DNA of 64,000 nucleotides from Oryzias latipes (Eukaryota > Chordata > Actinopteri > Beloniformes > Adrianichthyidae). A program made the position numbers and the translations under genes. Location: assembly GCF_002234675.1 (NCBI RefSeq), contig NC_019877.2, forward strand, positions 1,681,041 to 1,745,040. Direction: 5' to 3'. The notes below the pieces were generated by a model. The model worked only from the letters and a program-made list of their open reading frames with translations, ran no database searches and was not told the origin of the DNA. Below are positions 41,894 through 54,000 of the stretch, piece by piece. Positions within the stretch are counted from its first letter, which is position 1. Each line of letters starts with the position of its first letter.

Positions 41894-43311
41894 CTACCTG
41901 CATCCACATTCTGCCACCTTCATCTCCTCGTACAGGTATCTGATGGTGAGCCGGCCGTTCTCCTGGTACATGACGGTGATGGGGTCCAGCTTGATGGGCA
42001 CGCAGCACGCCATGCTGGCCCTCCGGGGATCCCGGATGTTCATCAGCGTTTGGATGAGGGCGTGCTTGGACGGCGTGGACTCGTCCGTCAGCGGGTAGTA
42101 GCAGAGGCCTCGGCATTCGAAGGCGTCGTACTCCGGCGGCGCCACGATCCAGCTGTCCCAGCCGATGTCCTTGAAGTTGACCTTGAGCGAGCTCCTGCTG
42201 CAGTATTGCCGCTCGGCCTTCCGTTTGAGCCGCCGTGGGGCCTGAGCGTTTGGGACCTGGCTCCCTCTGTACCAGGTGGCGCCCGAGTGCAGCAGAGTTT
42301 CTTCCTCGTGGAGAATCATTTCTCGTAGTTCCTCGCTCTTCTTCCTCCTCCTGTTCCCCAGGTCGTCTGTGAAGACTATCAAAGCAGCCGAGGTGTTGTC
42401 TCCGACCGACAGGCTCATATTGAGGCAGCTGGCTGCGCTGGGAAGGGCGCCGCAGCCCCTCCTCTCCACCACCACATCGAAGAAAGTGGCCCCCCGTCCC
42501 GATCGAACCCACCTCTGAACGGCTGTGGTCACGTCAAACGTCACCCACGTGCTCCTCCGGTCCACAGTCTCTTTGCCCAGCAGCAGCTGAGCCCGCGAGC
42601 TGCTGCTGTCGGTGGCGGCGGCGGCGGCCTGGTAGACCTTGACGGTGGCTTTGGAGCTCTGTGAGGCGACCTTTGACCTTCCGTCTGGGAGGAAGAGGAG
42701 CTGCAGCTCGGCAGTGGTGATCTTTTCGTGTCCGGGGATGCTGACGCTGAACTGCAGCCGGTGCTTGGACCTGGAGCTGTTGGCCTCACTCACAGGGATT
42801 TCTGTTGCAGACGTGACAGAAGATCAGATGAGACGTTTGAGGAAAACCAAAGCAATCCATCCCTTCAGAAGAACATCCAACATATTTTCATTAAATGACT
42901 TTAAGGGAACTCATTTCAGATCACAGCTGCAGACGATGTACTTCCCTCCCTCCCTGAGACTTTTCTCCTACCTTGAACCGTAAAGCTCCGTATGACATCA
43001 GATTGGGGAGCAGCCAGTCTGTCTGAGGCATACTTGTTGTACAGCTCCACCATGAACTGGGGGGGCGAGACCTTGAAGTTCTCCTGAGGAACCTCTGACA
43101 GGTTCAGCTGCCTCAGGAAACCCTCCTTCAAGGTTTCCAGAAGGTTCTCCATTCTGGACTCTGTGTCTTCTTCGTCCAGGACGTCCTGCAGCGTCGCGTC
43201 CCGCGGTGCGTCGCCGGGGATGCTGTTACCGAGAGGCTTACAGAGGCAGGAGCCGATGGCGAGCGCCAGACTCAAGCGCAGCTGGAACAGAAAGCTTCTG
43301 GAGGTCGTCAT
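41894..43311 (-). CDS. gdf2: Growth/differentiation factor 2 (BMP9), TGF-beta family ligand
   Basis: GDF2/BMP9 is a secreted ligand of the endothelial ALK1/BMPR2 pathway. Exon 1 is 43311-42972 and exon 2 is 42801-41894 (340+908 nt = 415 aa plus stop; human 429), with a split GAA codon and GT/AG ends. Features: a signal peptide of about 24 residues, the prodomain motifs FLRQLNLSEVP, PPQFMVELYNKYASD and ELREMILHEE, the furin site RLKR at 304-307, and a 108-residue mature part with all seven cystine-knot cysteines, ending VAECGCR. BMP10 is the closest alternative. RWVRS, ERRGCGALP and SLKVNF look more like GDF2, and the position between rbp3 and gdf10 matches GDF2. A serine/alanine-rich, (GCC)n-containing segment near 42600-42640 enlarges the prodomain. 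Confidence 0.92.
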
Positions 43312-46300
43312 CTTGGGGAGCAGACTGAGAACCGGCGCGACTTCTCAGGTTAAAACAGACTTTTTGTGTTAAGTTTGAAAACGAAGAGGGTGCCAGAATG
43401 ATCCTGGTGTCCTCTCCCATGCTCCCAGAGTAAACAGGGCGACTCGCGTCAACCAAAATAGAAGCTCGGCCGTCCTTATCAGCAGAGCGGACGGCTTTTC
43501 TGAAGCCCTGTTATCGTTGGGACGGCTGCTAATGAAGACACTATAAACATTCAGCCACATTAATGAGGGACGACCTGCAGGATGTGAGGTTAGTGAGGAG
43601 CAGACGCTTCTTTTCCCAGCTTCAGCACCAATGAGGAAGAGGAGGCGCCGGAGGACAGAGCACTGCAGAAGATCTGGGATGGATGGACCACAGAAGTGAG
43701 GTGAAATCACGATGGGGAGAAGGTAAAATGCAAGGCAGGAAGGACGAGTGCATGAATGAGAACAGAGGAGGCCAAAAAACTGAGCAGAAATAGGACCAGA
43801 CGGGAGAAATGGGCAAATAAAGAAAGTAAATGTGTAAAGGAAGAAGAAACAAAAAGTTAGTAGACTTGAAAAACCCAAAGGGGCAACTCCCTAACCCTTG
43901 CTGCCCCGATCACTCAACCCCTCTGCTCCTGCAAAACTGTTTTCAAAATTATTTTTTGGTGTCCTGCGGGTGACGAACCAAAGTCGTTTCTTGAAGAATC
44001 TTCCGGGTTTTCTTTGCATGCTGAGGTTTTTTGTTAACCACGCCCACATTCCTAAAACGTTCATATCCTACGATCTCTATAATTCGTTCAGCTCGAACCA
44101 ACCATTTATGTGTTAAATTTTCTGAATTTTCCTGTCAAAAAACGTGCGTGCTACAGTTAATGAGCTCGCCAAGCTAACGCCATTCCAGATCTACAAACTT
44201 AAAAGCCAACGTTTTCTTCCAATGATGCTGGAGGAGTTAGGAGGCCTAGATTTAAATCCTAAGGAGAAGTCTGTCAGAAGTCAGAGCTCTGTCTCCCCCT
44301 CTGGTCACCGGCGGGAGCGCCCCCAGAGTTCTATCCACACTACAGTTCCCAGCAACCCCAGCACACACTTCCTGGATGCCGCACACCTGACTCTCAGCAT
44401 TATATTTGGACCTGACCTTCGGTGTCCTGACCCTGTTTCTGACTCTGTTTGCCTGGCGCCTGCCCCGACTCTCGGCTGGATTCTGAATACCCCTCTGATG
44501 ATCTCATGCCTGTTCTCCACCCTGATTTAGCTCTGTGGACTTTAAGGTACTAAAGCTGATTTTTATCTTTCATTTTTTCTATTTAAGATGGCAACCTCCA
44601 CCCGATGTCAAAGGTCAATGAGACTTCAGCTGTGGCTGTGGATGTAATGTGTGGGAAATTCTGTAAAAGCAGAAGCTTTTTGTTCACATATTGTGGGAAA
44701 ATGTTAAAATCACAAAATTTTGTCTCAAAATAGCCACCAAGCTATAGGTCCTGTGGCCATCCCATAATATTTTAAAACTTCCTTTGTACATCACCAACAC
44801 ATGTTTTGCTGTCATCAGTGGATTTTGAAATATGTATATTTTTAGCCCCTTTAGAGATTTTTTGATGGTTCCTCCCGCCGTGATGTCATCGTTTTTTAAA
44901 AATCGAATAGAACCACAAAATAACAAAATAGTCTCTCCTTCCCAGCACCTTAACTGGAGATCAGTAAATGACAGGGAAATATAATTTTCTGCACAATTTT
45001 TGCTTCTTCTTCATTTCAAATATCAATGATGAACTGATGGTTTATCCTCACTTCCTGATGCTTCTCTGTGAAGCTTTTTCTTATTTGAGAAAATATTGAT
45101 CAAAGTCGCCCTTTCCTCTAGTATTATTAGTACTAGACGAATAATCTGCCCGGATTAGCAGCAGCAACTGTCTGCTTGTCCCTCAAACCTCCAGGGCCTT
45201 CAGGTAAAGGTTTAAAAGAAGGTAACATCTGCAGGTTGATCACGCTCCGTCCAAAAAACCCCCGGAGCAGGAGACTGCTGGAGGGGTGAAAGGTCAACCA
45301 TCACACAATACACTGACCGTGCGTGATCATTGCTCTGTTTATATGCAACTCATTTGTGATTCGTGAGTCACTTATGTAAGTTGAACGTGACATGTGCACC
45401 ATAAATGTAGACATCGGTGGTTCATGCGTGGAAAGTCTCGCGAAAATCCCGCACAAATACGTGAGATTTGCGTAACAATTGCGCGTAAACAATGTTAAAT
45501 ACGCATCAACTGCATCATTTTTAGTTTCAATCAGCAAAAAACTGAATTCACGCAAAGAACGTAAAAACCCTCCACGGACGTCTGCGCGCATCGACGAACG
45601 CGAGAAACGCGTGTGAATCACATCGATCATGCACGGATCATGAAAGACAAAATGTTGTACATAGCAAATGTACATAGCAGCGGTGTGACATGGCCATGGC
45701 CGCACAGACCAGAGGAATCCGACGAGAAGACGCTGCGAGCTCCGCGGCGGGAGCTGACCATGGTGCTGACGTCCATCTGTCATCAATCACGTGAAGACCA
45801 CAACTTCTCTCACTTTTTCCACATGAGCACGTTTCATGGGTGGACACTGCGATATTTGTGCGTCGCGGCTGTTTGACGCGGCCTTAGATGGAAATGTGGA
45901 GAAAAGACAGAGAATCATTGTAGCTAAAAGAGATTCTCACTTTGTCTTTCATGAGAATGCTGAGTGTGCAGACGGCCTTTAACTGGTTGAAGTTTCCTGC
46001 ATCTTTGCTAGTCTTCTTCTGGAAAACTAAGATAAAACAACTAATTAAACTTATTTACAAAACATTCATGCTAACCACTTATTGCTAATGCTGAAAAGCA
46101 AAACCTTCATGATGTTTTTTCTCTTCCTGACTATTAAGGAGATTCATTTTTAAGACGGTTTCTATTCACTTTTGCCTTTGCAGCTTTAACAATAATAAAT
46201 ATAGTTTTTTACAGTTTAAGATGCATAAAGGCTTCATTAATTCATCCAGATGACCCAAACCCATAATTTTCAAAAGTCCTTTAGCAGATTAGAGATAAAA

Positions 46301-46370
46301 AACAAACAAACAAGAAAAATCCAAATGAATTACTTGCAGTAAAGTTGTTAAAAAGACACATCACGTTACT
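43312..46370. other. gdf2 upstream / gdf10 downstream intergenic region
   Basis: No gene recognised. It contains a possible dispersed repeat at 44280-44540 (CTCTGTCTCCCCCTCTGGTC ... GACTCTCGGCTGGATTCTG), family B at about 44560-44930, and an unusually CpG-rich stretch at 45300-45880 that may be a decayed DNA transposon. Confidence 0.6.
44560..44930 (-). repeat. Dispersed repeat family B fragment
   Basis: GGCCATCCCATAATATTTT, CTTCCTTTGTACATCACCAACACATGTTTTG-type order and GTGATGTCATCGTTTT match the copies at 30245-30420 and, reversed, 19180-19400. Confidence 0.55.
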
Positions 46371-46376
46371 TTTATT
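46371..46376 (-). terminator. Weak candidate gdf10 polyadenylation signal
   Basis: The first clear minus-strand AATAAA downstream of gdf10, 668 nt after its stop. Position is the only support. Confidence 0.25.
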
Positions 46377-47043
46377 TGCATTTTAGCATCATGCTAGTTT
46401 GTATGAAGACATGACATCATCTGTATTGAGTTATTGTAAAAAATGTAATCCTAAATCTGTACATTATCAACTGTACAAATAATATAAAAACTGCTTTCAC
46501 ATTAAATGTCCAGCAGGTGGCAGCAGCGCACAGGTTTTTGCCTCCCCTCACAAAGCCTTTCAACATGAAAAACATTATTTACAAAAAAAAAAAACATTTC
46601 AACGCATTACAGATGTTAATTTTTAGGATATGAATTCCCACGCAGACCCAAACGGCTCAGAGTCTGAGAAGCTCAAAAGTCTATATGTATTTTAAGCAGA
46701 AAGTGGCTCTTTTTTCAGAACCAAACCCTAAACCGGGTCTGCTTGAGCCTGAATCCTGGTCTGGAGAAACCAGTTTCTAATCACAAAAGGGAAAATAGCT
46801 TTAAATATTCCTGGAAAACGTTCTAAAGAAACTCAATTTGCATTCAGGAACTATCCAGATAGGAGTAACTTCCTGGTTTACTTCCTCCTCTGGAAGGAAG
46901 TGGAATGTCATGTACAACAAACCACGTAATGAAGACCGTTTAAACCATTTATGGAGAAACTGCAGAAGAGTCCGAGACCTCAGGAGTTTTCTCCCCTCTC
47001 ACATGTGCCTTCCCAGTCATCTTCCTCGCCGTTTCCTGCTCTC

Positions 47044-49313
47044 CTACCCGCAGGCGCACGTCTCTACCGCCATGCCGGGGTAGACCTTCAGCACCATGTT
47101 CCTGTCGGGGTCCAGGAACAGAACGCTGAGGGGGCTGGTCTTATCCGGAACGCAGCACGGTTCTGGGATGCCGGGGACGATTCCCACGGCCCTGACGATG
47201 CTCTGGATGGTGGCGTGGTTGGAGGGCCGAGCGACCTGAGGGGGGGGCAGAAACGCTCTTGTGAGCATCTACGACACAAACGGAGGAACCTTGATGGGAA
47301 TCAAAGTTCAGAACTCACCTTGGGTATGGGGAAGCCGCAGGTCCCGGCGCAGTAGTAGGCGTCGAAGGACTTCGGCGCCAACACCCACTCGCTCCATCCA
47401 ATGTCAGCGAAGTCGACCCTCAGGTAGCGCCTGGAGCAAACTCTGGGCTCGCTCCACTGCCTCCTTCTCGCCTTCTTCATGGTCCTTTCGTCAAAGCTCA
47501 GCACCTGGGGCTTGGCCTCGCCCTCGCCGCTCAGCTGCTTCCGGCCGGTTTTGGTTTTATCTGGGAAATAGGTGTTCTGCCAGAGCTCCTGGCTCTTCAG
47601 GTTGCTGAAATGCACCTCTGGGATGTGGTTGGCGTGAGCTTGGAGATGCAGCTCCCTCCGGATCCTTGACGCTGAGTTTGCCATTCCCTCCCCCGCTGGG
47701 GAGGGGCCGTACCTCTGCAGCGTCGTGGCCACGCTGTTCGGTTCGTCTATGGCCGTGTCGTCGGCGTACACCAAGATGTACGGCGGCTCGGTCAATGGAG
47801 GCCGCTCCTGGGCGCTCCTCTGCTGCCCCTGCACCGCCACGGACCCCACGTCGACCTCCACGGCCATCAGTGGCTCTTTGATGTCCTGAGCGTGTCTCGC
47901 CGCCGCAGTGACGTCCGCCGTCTGCCAGGAGCCTTTGGTGAAAGATGCAACCGTCGCATTCCCCAAGGGTTTTCCAAACGCTGAGCCCTGGGAGGATCCG
48001 TAAAAGAGGAGTCTCACGGGCGCGGGATGGGGGCTACCGAGGGAGTGGCGGGGACGCCGGAAACGCCAAGGCCTCTGACGGGGACGCTGGTGAAGGAAAT
48101 GTAAAGAGGCGAGGAGGATGACCTCGGAGTTTGGGACGGTGGACAGGTTGAACTGGAAGACGTCTTTGCCGTTCAAGACTCCTGCAGCAGAAGGAAAAAA
48201 GATCTGAAACATCCAAACACACCTCAGCGTCCCGTTCTGACCGACAGCATCCAGTGTGATTCACGTCACGTCTGAGCAGCAGCGGCGTGAAATGATTCCG
48301 CTCTGCTGGCGCATGACCACAAACCTCATCCGGATGAGTCCCTGCAGCCTGAGAGACGAGGAGCAGGTCTGTCTCGGACATGTGGAAGTGCTTACGGAGA
48401 AAGAGCTCCTCTGAGGTTTTCTGCGGAGCAGTCGGCGTCTGGCTGTGATAATAGGCTCTTGTCTAACACCTCCACTCATACGGCTACCGGGGGGCTGAGG
48501 GGAGGGCGAAATTGCAACCCAAATGGAGCAGGGAGGTGAAAATGCCTGGCTCAAAGGGGACGGGGCACCTGTATGGAAACCCCTTTTACAGAAACATGAC
48601 AGCTTCAGGGGATTTCTCCACAGTCTGAGCTGCTTTGGAACTGAGCAACAAATGTTTTGGGATTTGGACCGCAGGGGCAGAGTTATGGGGGAGCGAGGGG
48701 GCTGCTGCCCCCAAAGAGCTTTTCCCCAACTCTCGCCCCCCTATTTTTGAGTCAATAAGCATTGAAAAAGATTAAGAAATCAACAATACAAACTTCTTTA
48801 AGCGTTGCAAAAATATCAAAAGGGATATTTTTGAAACGAAATAAAACAATAGAATAATAAATCTGCTAGAAATTCATATTTTTGATCCTTTCACTAAATA
48901 GTGGCCCTCCAGTCTTCTGTTCTAGCTCCGCCCCTGTTTTCGACACAAATCTGTCAAATAATTGATTTTAAAAATGATCGACAAGGTAGTTTTATTGTGA
49001 ACATCTTTTTCCCGCTCAGACTGAGCCTCTCCTCCTCCGTCCTGCAGTCAGAACCGGCTCATTGGGTCGGTTGGGCTCTGGACTCACCCGGGACGGCTCT
49101 GAAGCTCCTCACGGTGTTCCCGCTCCTGCGGCTCTGCGGCTCCTTGCTGTACCTCTCGTACAGTCGGAACATGCTGGCGTGCACCGGGTCCGGGCTCTCG
49201 TGCGTAAAGACGCGCCGCTCCGCGTCCGGAGGCGCGTCACCTCCGTGGAGGTGAGCCCCGCTCCGCTCCAGCACCAGCAGAACCTGGAGGATGGGAAGGA
49301 GCCGGCTCACCAT
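47044..49313 (-). CDS. gdf10: Growth/differentiation factor 10 (BMP3b), TGF-beta family ligand
   Basis: GDF10/BMP3B is a secreted ligand of the divergent BMP3 branch of the TGF-beta family. Exons are 49313-49088, 48181-47319 and 47235-47044 (226+863+192 nt = 426 aa plus stop), with GT/AG ends and matching phases. A leader [15 protein letters not shown] begins the protein. The prodomain has [26 protein letters not shown] and [13 protein letters not shown] likely cleavage site is RIRR at 248-251, with a second basic site, KKARRRQW, next to the cystine knot. The mature domain has [47 protein letters not shown] and all seven cysteines. [10 protein letters not shown] and EPNSV favour GDF10 over BMP3. 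The last residue is glycine (CACG-stop), where family members usually end in arginine. The upstream frame is open, but the start was set at the leader. Confidence 0.93.
48182..49087 (-). other. gdf10 intron 1
   Basis: A 906-bp intron. Nothing recognisable beyond the splice sites. Confidence 0.7.
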
Positions 49314-50639
49314 GCCTAATGACCGCAGGCAGAAGTCCACCAAAAAAAGGACAAACTGCTGATGAAGCAGAGCTCTGATGACGCCCACCCGAACCTCAGA
49401 CCTCAGACCTGCATCCAGGTGAGACGACCTCCACGGTTTACGCTCCTCAGCTGTTTGCGGGAAGGGAGGAGAGCCGCGTTTTGAGGCTGCGTGACGCGTC
49501 GAAACGCGCAGCCAACGAGCGCCAGGCAGCTCACTCCGCGACCTCCCCACGCGCACTGAGGGTCCTCAGAGATAAAGTACTGGTCTACAGAAACACTAAG
49601 CTTCAGACAGTCCTTTAAAATGGGAGATAATTGGCTGTAATGAGCCTTTTAGTGGACAATCACTCCTGAGATCATTCCAACGCGTCCAGAAAAATAAAGA
49701 AAAAAGAGTTTTCAGTTGATTTTGATTTTTTTCCTTCTAGTTTTGGTTCAAACTGCGTCCATTCTATCATCAGGAGCAGAAAATACACCTAAATGATGAG
49801 TATAGAGACATTCAAATCTTTTATCCAAGAGAATATTGGAAGATTTTCATAACTATAAATGATTCTCTAACTCTGAAATCACAGAAAAGAATCCCAAAGA
49901 AAGAAAGAAAGGTTTTGATCTGTCATCAGTGGTTTTCTTGAAACCACTGAGTTTCAAAGTCGTGATGCATTTAACCCAAACGGCTCCATTTAGCATCATT
50001 AAAGCAGCTCCTGAACACCCTGATGCAGACTGCAGCAGCTCTGAGGGACAAAAACACACTATTAGCTTGATTCATATGAGGCTGTTAGGTTTTTTTTCTT
50101 GTATTGGTTTAAAACATTTTCCCCACGACTTCTGACAAAGCAGACGGCACAAAAATTTAAATATTAAAATTTAAATCAATTTAAATTTATTAATTTAATT
50201 CAAATTTAAATCGGTGAAAGACAAACCCCAGTGATGTTTTTTTAACATGTTCTTGCAGCATTTTTCTGATGATATTTGAAAGAAATTTACCTTAAAATTG
50301 AGTTGCTTTTTAATTCAAATCGTTGTGAATCAGGAGCAGATGAAAAAATGCTGCTTTGAAAAAAAAAGGTGAAAAGCTGTTTTTAATGAGTTTTACCTCG
50401 ATGTTTTGGTAAATCATTTTAAAATCACAAGTTAGCCTGTTTCACTTGCTAAGCAAGCTTTCAGGCTCCAACAGCCCCAGCTACAGTAATAACCAACCTT
50501 CTACCATCCAGGACAAGCAACACGTCCCAACTTTATAAAAGTCTCTTAAGAGGAAACATTTGCAGAACGTTGATGGTTCAGATAATACATAGGAGAAGGG
50601 AAAATAGAGCTTTTTAGAACATTTTCAAATGTTTGATCA

Positions 50640-51070
50640 CATTTTAAAGAAAAGTTTAAAACTTTATTTATCCAGGCAGTTCTCACAAGAAGACCAGAGG
50701 AAAGCATCAACACAAAAAGCACAAAACGTATTCAGGTTTTAAGGAAAGTTCCACTCTGATCTGCTTTTGATCTCATTTCAAAGCCTTCCCGGTGCTCTTT
50801 TAATTATGACGATACTGTTTTTAGATTCCAGCTCAGACGAGGAAAACATCGACGCTCACGGATGTGTTTGTGGAAACGGATCGGAATGGAGCAGAGCCGG
50901 GAGCTCAGCGGGTTTTCTACCATCTTTTTCAAAAGAATTTCAATGAAGAACTACGATTTTGAAGCTGAATTTTCTTCATCTATGTCCTCCATCATTGGAA
51001 AAATGTTACAAACACCGTTTCCGTTGGGGTGGGTCTTCAAGAAACGCGTCTTCCACGGTGGAAGGACCGA
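50640..51070. repeat. Dispersed repeat family C fragment
   Basis: GTGCTCTTTTAAT, AGATTCCAGCTCAGACGAGG, GGATCGGAATGGAGCAGAG and ACACCGTTTCCGTTGGGGTG parallel 27740-28275 in the same order. Confidence 0.55.
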
Positions 51071-54000
51071 TCTGGATCCACAAAAACTGCTTTTTCATTT
51101 GAGCGTCGGGCTGTGAGGGTTCTCCGGCTCAACCTGCTGCTCTGGAGCAGAAATGAAGCGGCACGCTGACATCTGCTCTGGATGAGAGTCCAGCCTCCAG
51201 CTCGATCCCCACCAGGTTTTCTGAGCTTCTGCTTTAAACACAATGGATTTGCTGTTAGGCGGCTGCCACTCTTCTGCAGACGCCTATTAAAATACCTCCT
51301 ACTGGTCCACGGGGGATCACAAGGCGCTCTTTGACACCAGCATGTCCTACACCAGAGATAAAGGACTCTGCTGGAACAGTAGCTGGTTAAGAGGTCACGC
51401 CATTTCAGCAAAAGAGCCGGATAACATCGGCCTCCTCCCAGGCAGTAATCAGAGGCCGTTATCGCTGACCCCCGGGGATGCCTAATTGATTTAATGGGAT
51501 AAGAAAAACAAATATTGCTCTTGTGAGTCTTGGTTTTGATGGAGTGCTGTTCCTTCTGTGCTTCAGGACTAAATGGACGTGACGTCGTGGAAGCGGTTAT
51601 CTACTTTTGCTCCAACCAGAAGCAGCAAAGAGCATTAATCATTATAGTCGCCACTTAACGTGATCAAAGTCCTGCGGTCTGGAAGCCTGATTACCAATCA
51701 GCTTCAGGAGGATGTTGTTACCAAACTTTTAACAGAGGCGGACAGTCCGGGACCCTGGAGACCACCGAAGCCCCTCTCTGGTTCCTGCCTCAAACAAAAA
51801 CGTTTCTTTTCCTGAATCTCAACTGGAAAATTTCCCCAAATCCCACCAAATTTTGGAAGAACCTTCAAGGTTCGTCTTCAGACAAAAACTCTTTCTGTTT
51901 TTCGGACGTTTTAAATGCTGATTTATCTTGTTTTACACTTGCAGTAGTTCTGAACTTCCACTGTCATCGACAAGGAAGGAGAATGACTCGCACTAGTAGA
52001 AGAGTTTTCATTCAAAGTTGAACGTAAAGGTTTCAAAAAGATATTTTAATTAAAAACAAATCTAACACTTATAATCCATCAACGTGATCCCCTTTGGAAT
52101 GAATCCTTGAAACATTTTGTGTAGTTTTAACATTTTTCCCATCGTTTTCACCTTTTCTTTGCTTTGCCTTTGGATTTAATCCTTTTTTTATTTCTCTATA
52201 GACTTCAGATCTTTGTTACAAAACATGAAAACTGTTTGATCTCAAGTTTTTGTGTACATTTTTTTTAAAATCTCACTCTGAATTGAGGTTTTCTTGGGAC
52301 ACCTCTGGGTTTATTGTAGAATTATTGTGGAATATTATGCAAAAAAAGAAGCTAAGGTTGTACAAAAAAGATGGGCATCAAGCAGAGCTGCAAAAAAACG
52401 ATCAAAATTTAAATTATTAGAGTAAACTGGAGTGAAAAAAATACTTCTGTTTTGTCTCTGTCTTACAGGAAATAATCAATAACCTTTCAATTATTAGTTT
52501 AGGCAAACAGCACTTTAGGATTATGAGATGCTATTCTATTTAAAATTGAGTGAAATTGAACATCTCTGTTCAAAAACCACCAAAAAAAAGAAGCTTTGTT
52601 TTTTGAAAATGTGTCGTTTCAGACCCCAAGCAGTTCTGCTTCAACAAGAATCCCTCAAATACAACAAGGAACATATCTTTGTTTGGTTTTTTTTTGCTAG
52701 ATAAAGAAGTTTTTTTCTATATTCACCAGCTTCTAACTGTGGTTTTCCAAACACTAAGCTAAGGGAATGTGTCTTTAAGTAGCTTTTTGATCCTTTCATA
52801 ATGACTCCTGCTGCCTCGGCCATCATAACTCATCCCCTGAACATTTTTCGTTTCTGTTTTGACACTTTATAATCAAACCATAGCCTAAAAAAAACGAGCT
52901 CCAGCTTGGCGTTTTGCCTCAGAGCTCCACGAGGAACAGAACCCCTTGTGTGTCGTGAAGGCAGCACATTTTGAAGGAGTCTTCATATTGAAACACGCTT
53001 AGAGCCGCAGAAACGGAACAAAAGATCGCGGAGAGCCCTCAAACCAACAGAGAGATGAGCATAAAGTCGCCTCATTGTTGTGGGTTTGCTGCTGAACATC
53101 GTGAGTCCCGCACACAGCCGCCACACAAAGAGGAGAGTGTTCAGGTGTTTGAGCTGAAAGGACCCACAGCGGTTCCTTTGAAAAACCTGCTTCAGGAATC
53201 GCAGTGTCTCCGCAGAACAGGCAGGAAGAAAATCTCAGCTCGAGCTGAAATGGTTAAGGAACACAAAGATTCACAAAAGCCAGAAAACAAACGTCTCTTT
53301 AAATGTGGATAAAAACATTCAAGCAGGAAGGAAAGTTCATCTCAGAAGAGCAGATCTACGGGAAAATAAATGTCTGATTTTACTTGCAAGTGAACCCTGG
53401 TGCGTTGATTTAAAACTCCATTCTGGAGATTAAATATCTAATATTTTTTGCAAATGTTGGTAGTTTTAGGTTTCTGTAACAAATTTAAATAGCAGAAGAA
53501 ATGCAAACAGCTTTAACCAAGATAGGTTTGTCCAAAAGTTTAGGCTGCGTAAGCCATTTACCATGCAAAGTACATTTTTTTTTAGTTATGTCAAAGCAAA
53601 TTATTTACAGTCAGAAAATGGGTTTTGCTTGTTTATGAAAGCAAAAGTTCACATAAATGATACTTTTCTGTCACTAGAAGCCTGCTTTCTTACCTCACTG
53701 AGCTCCAACACATGTTTGCATGGATTTCTGCTTCTCCAGTAATCGGGAAGCTTCACATTTGGTAGGATTGTGCACTTTGGTTTGTGTTTCAGTGACATTG
53801 TAGTAAGGTTTTGTATTTGGACCGCAACGAACGCAGAGCCACAGGTGAGATCGTGCTGAGGATGAAACGCCGGCATTGTGAATACTTCACAACACGCTTG
53901 CCCCACACGCGACAACACATCCCTCCATCTTCACGACGTCCCTTGAGGCTCGTATGGGAACTGCAAGATGCAGCCGCTCTTCTCAACGACCCTTAACGCA

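Noticed and set aside
41826..42512. 228-codon minus-strand frame overlapping gdf2
   Set aside because: It is an alternative frame of gdf2 exon 2. The correct frame carries the cystine-knot domain.
41894..43311. Identification as BMP10
   Set aside because: BMP10 is the nearest relative and parts of the prodomain resemble it, but the GDF2-like residues and the rbp3-gdf2-gdf10 order favour GDF2.
47044..49313. Identification as BMP3
   Set aside because: [15 protein letters not shown] and the neighbourhood fit GDF10 better.
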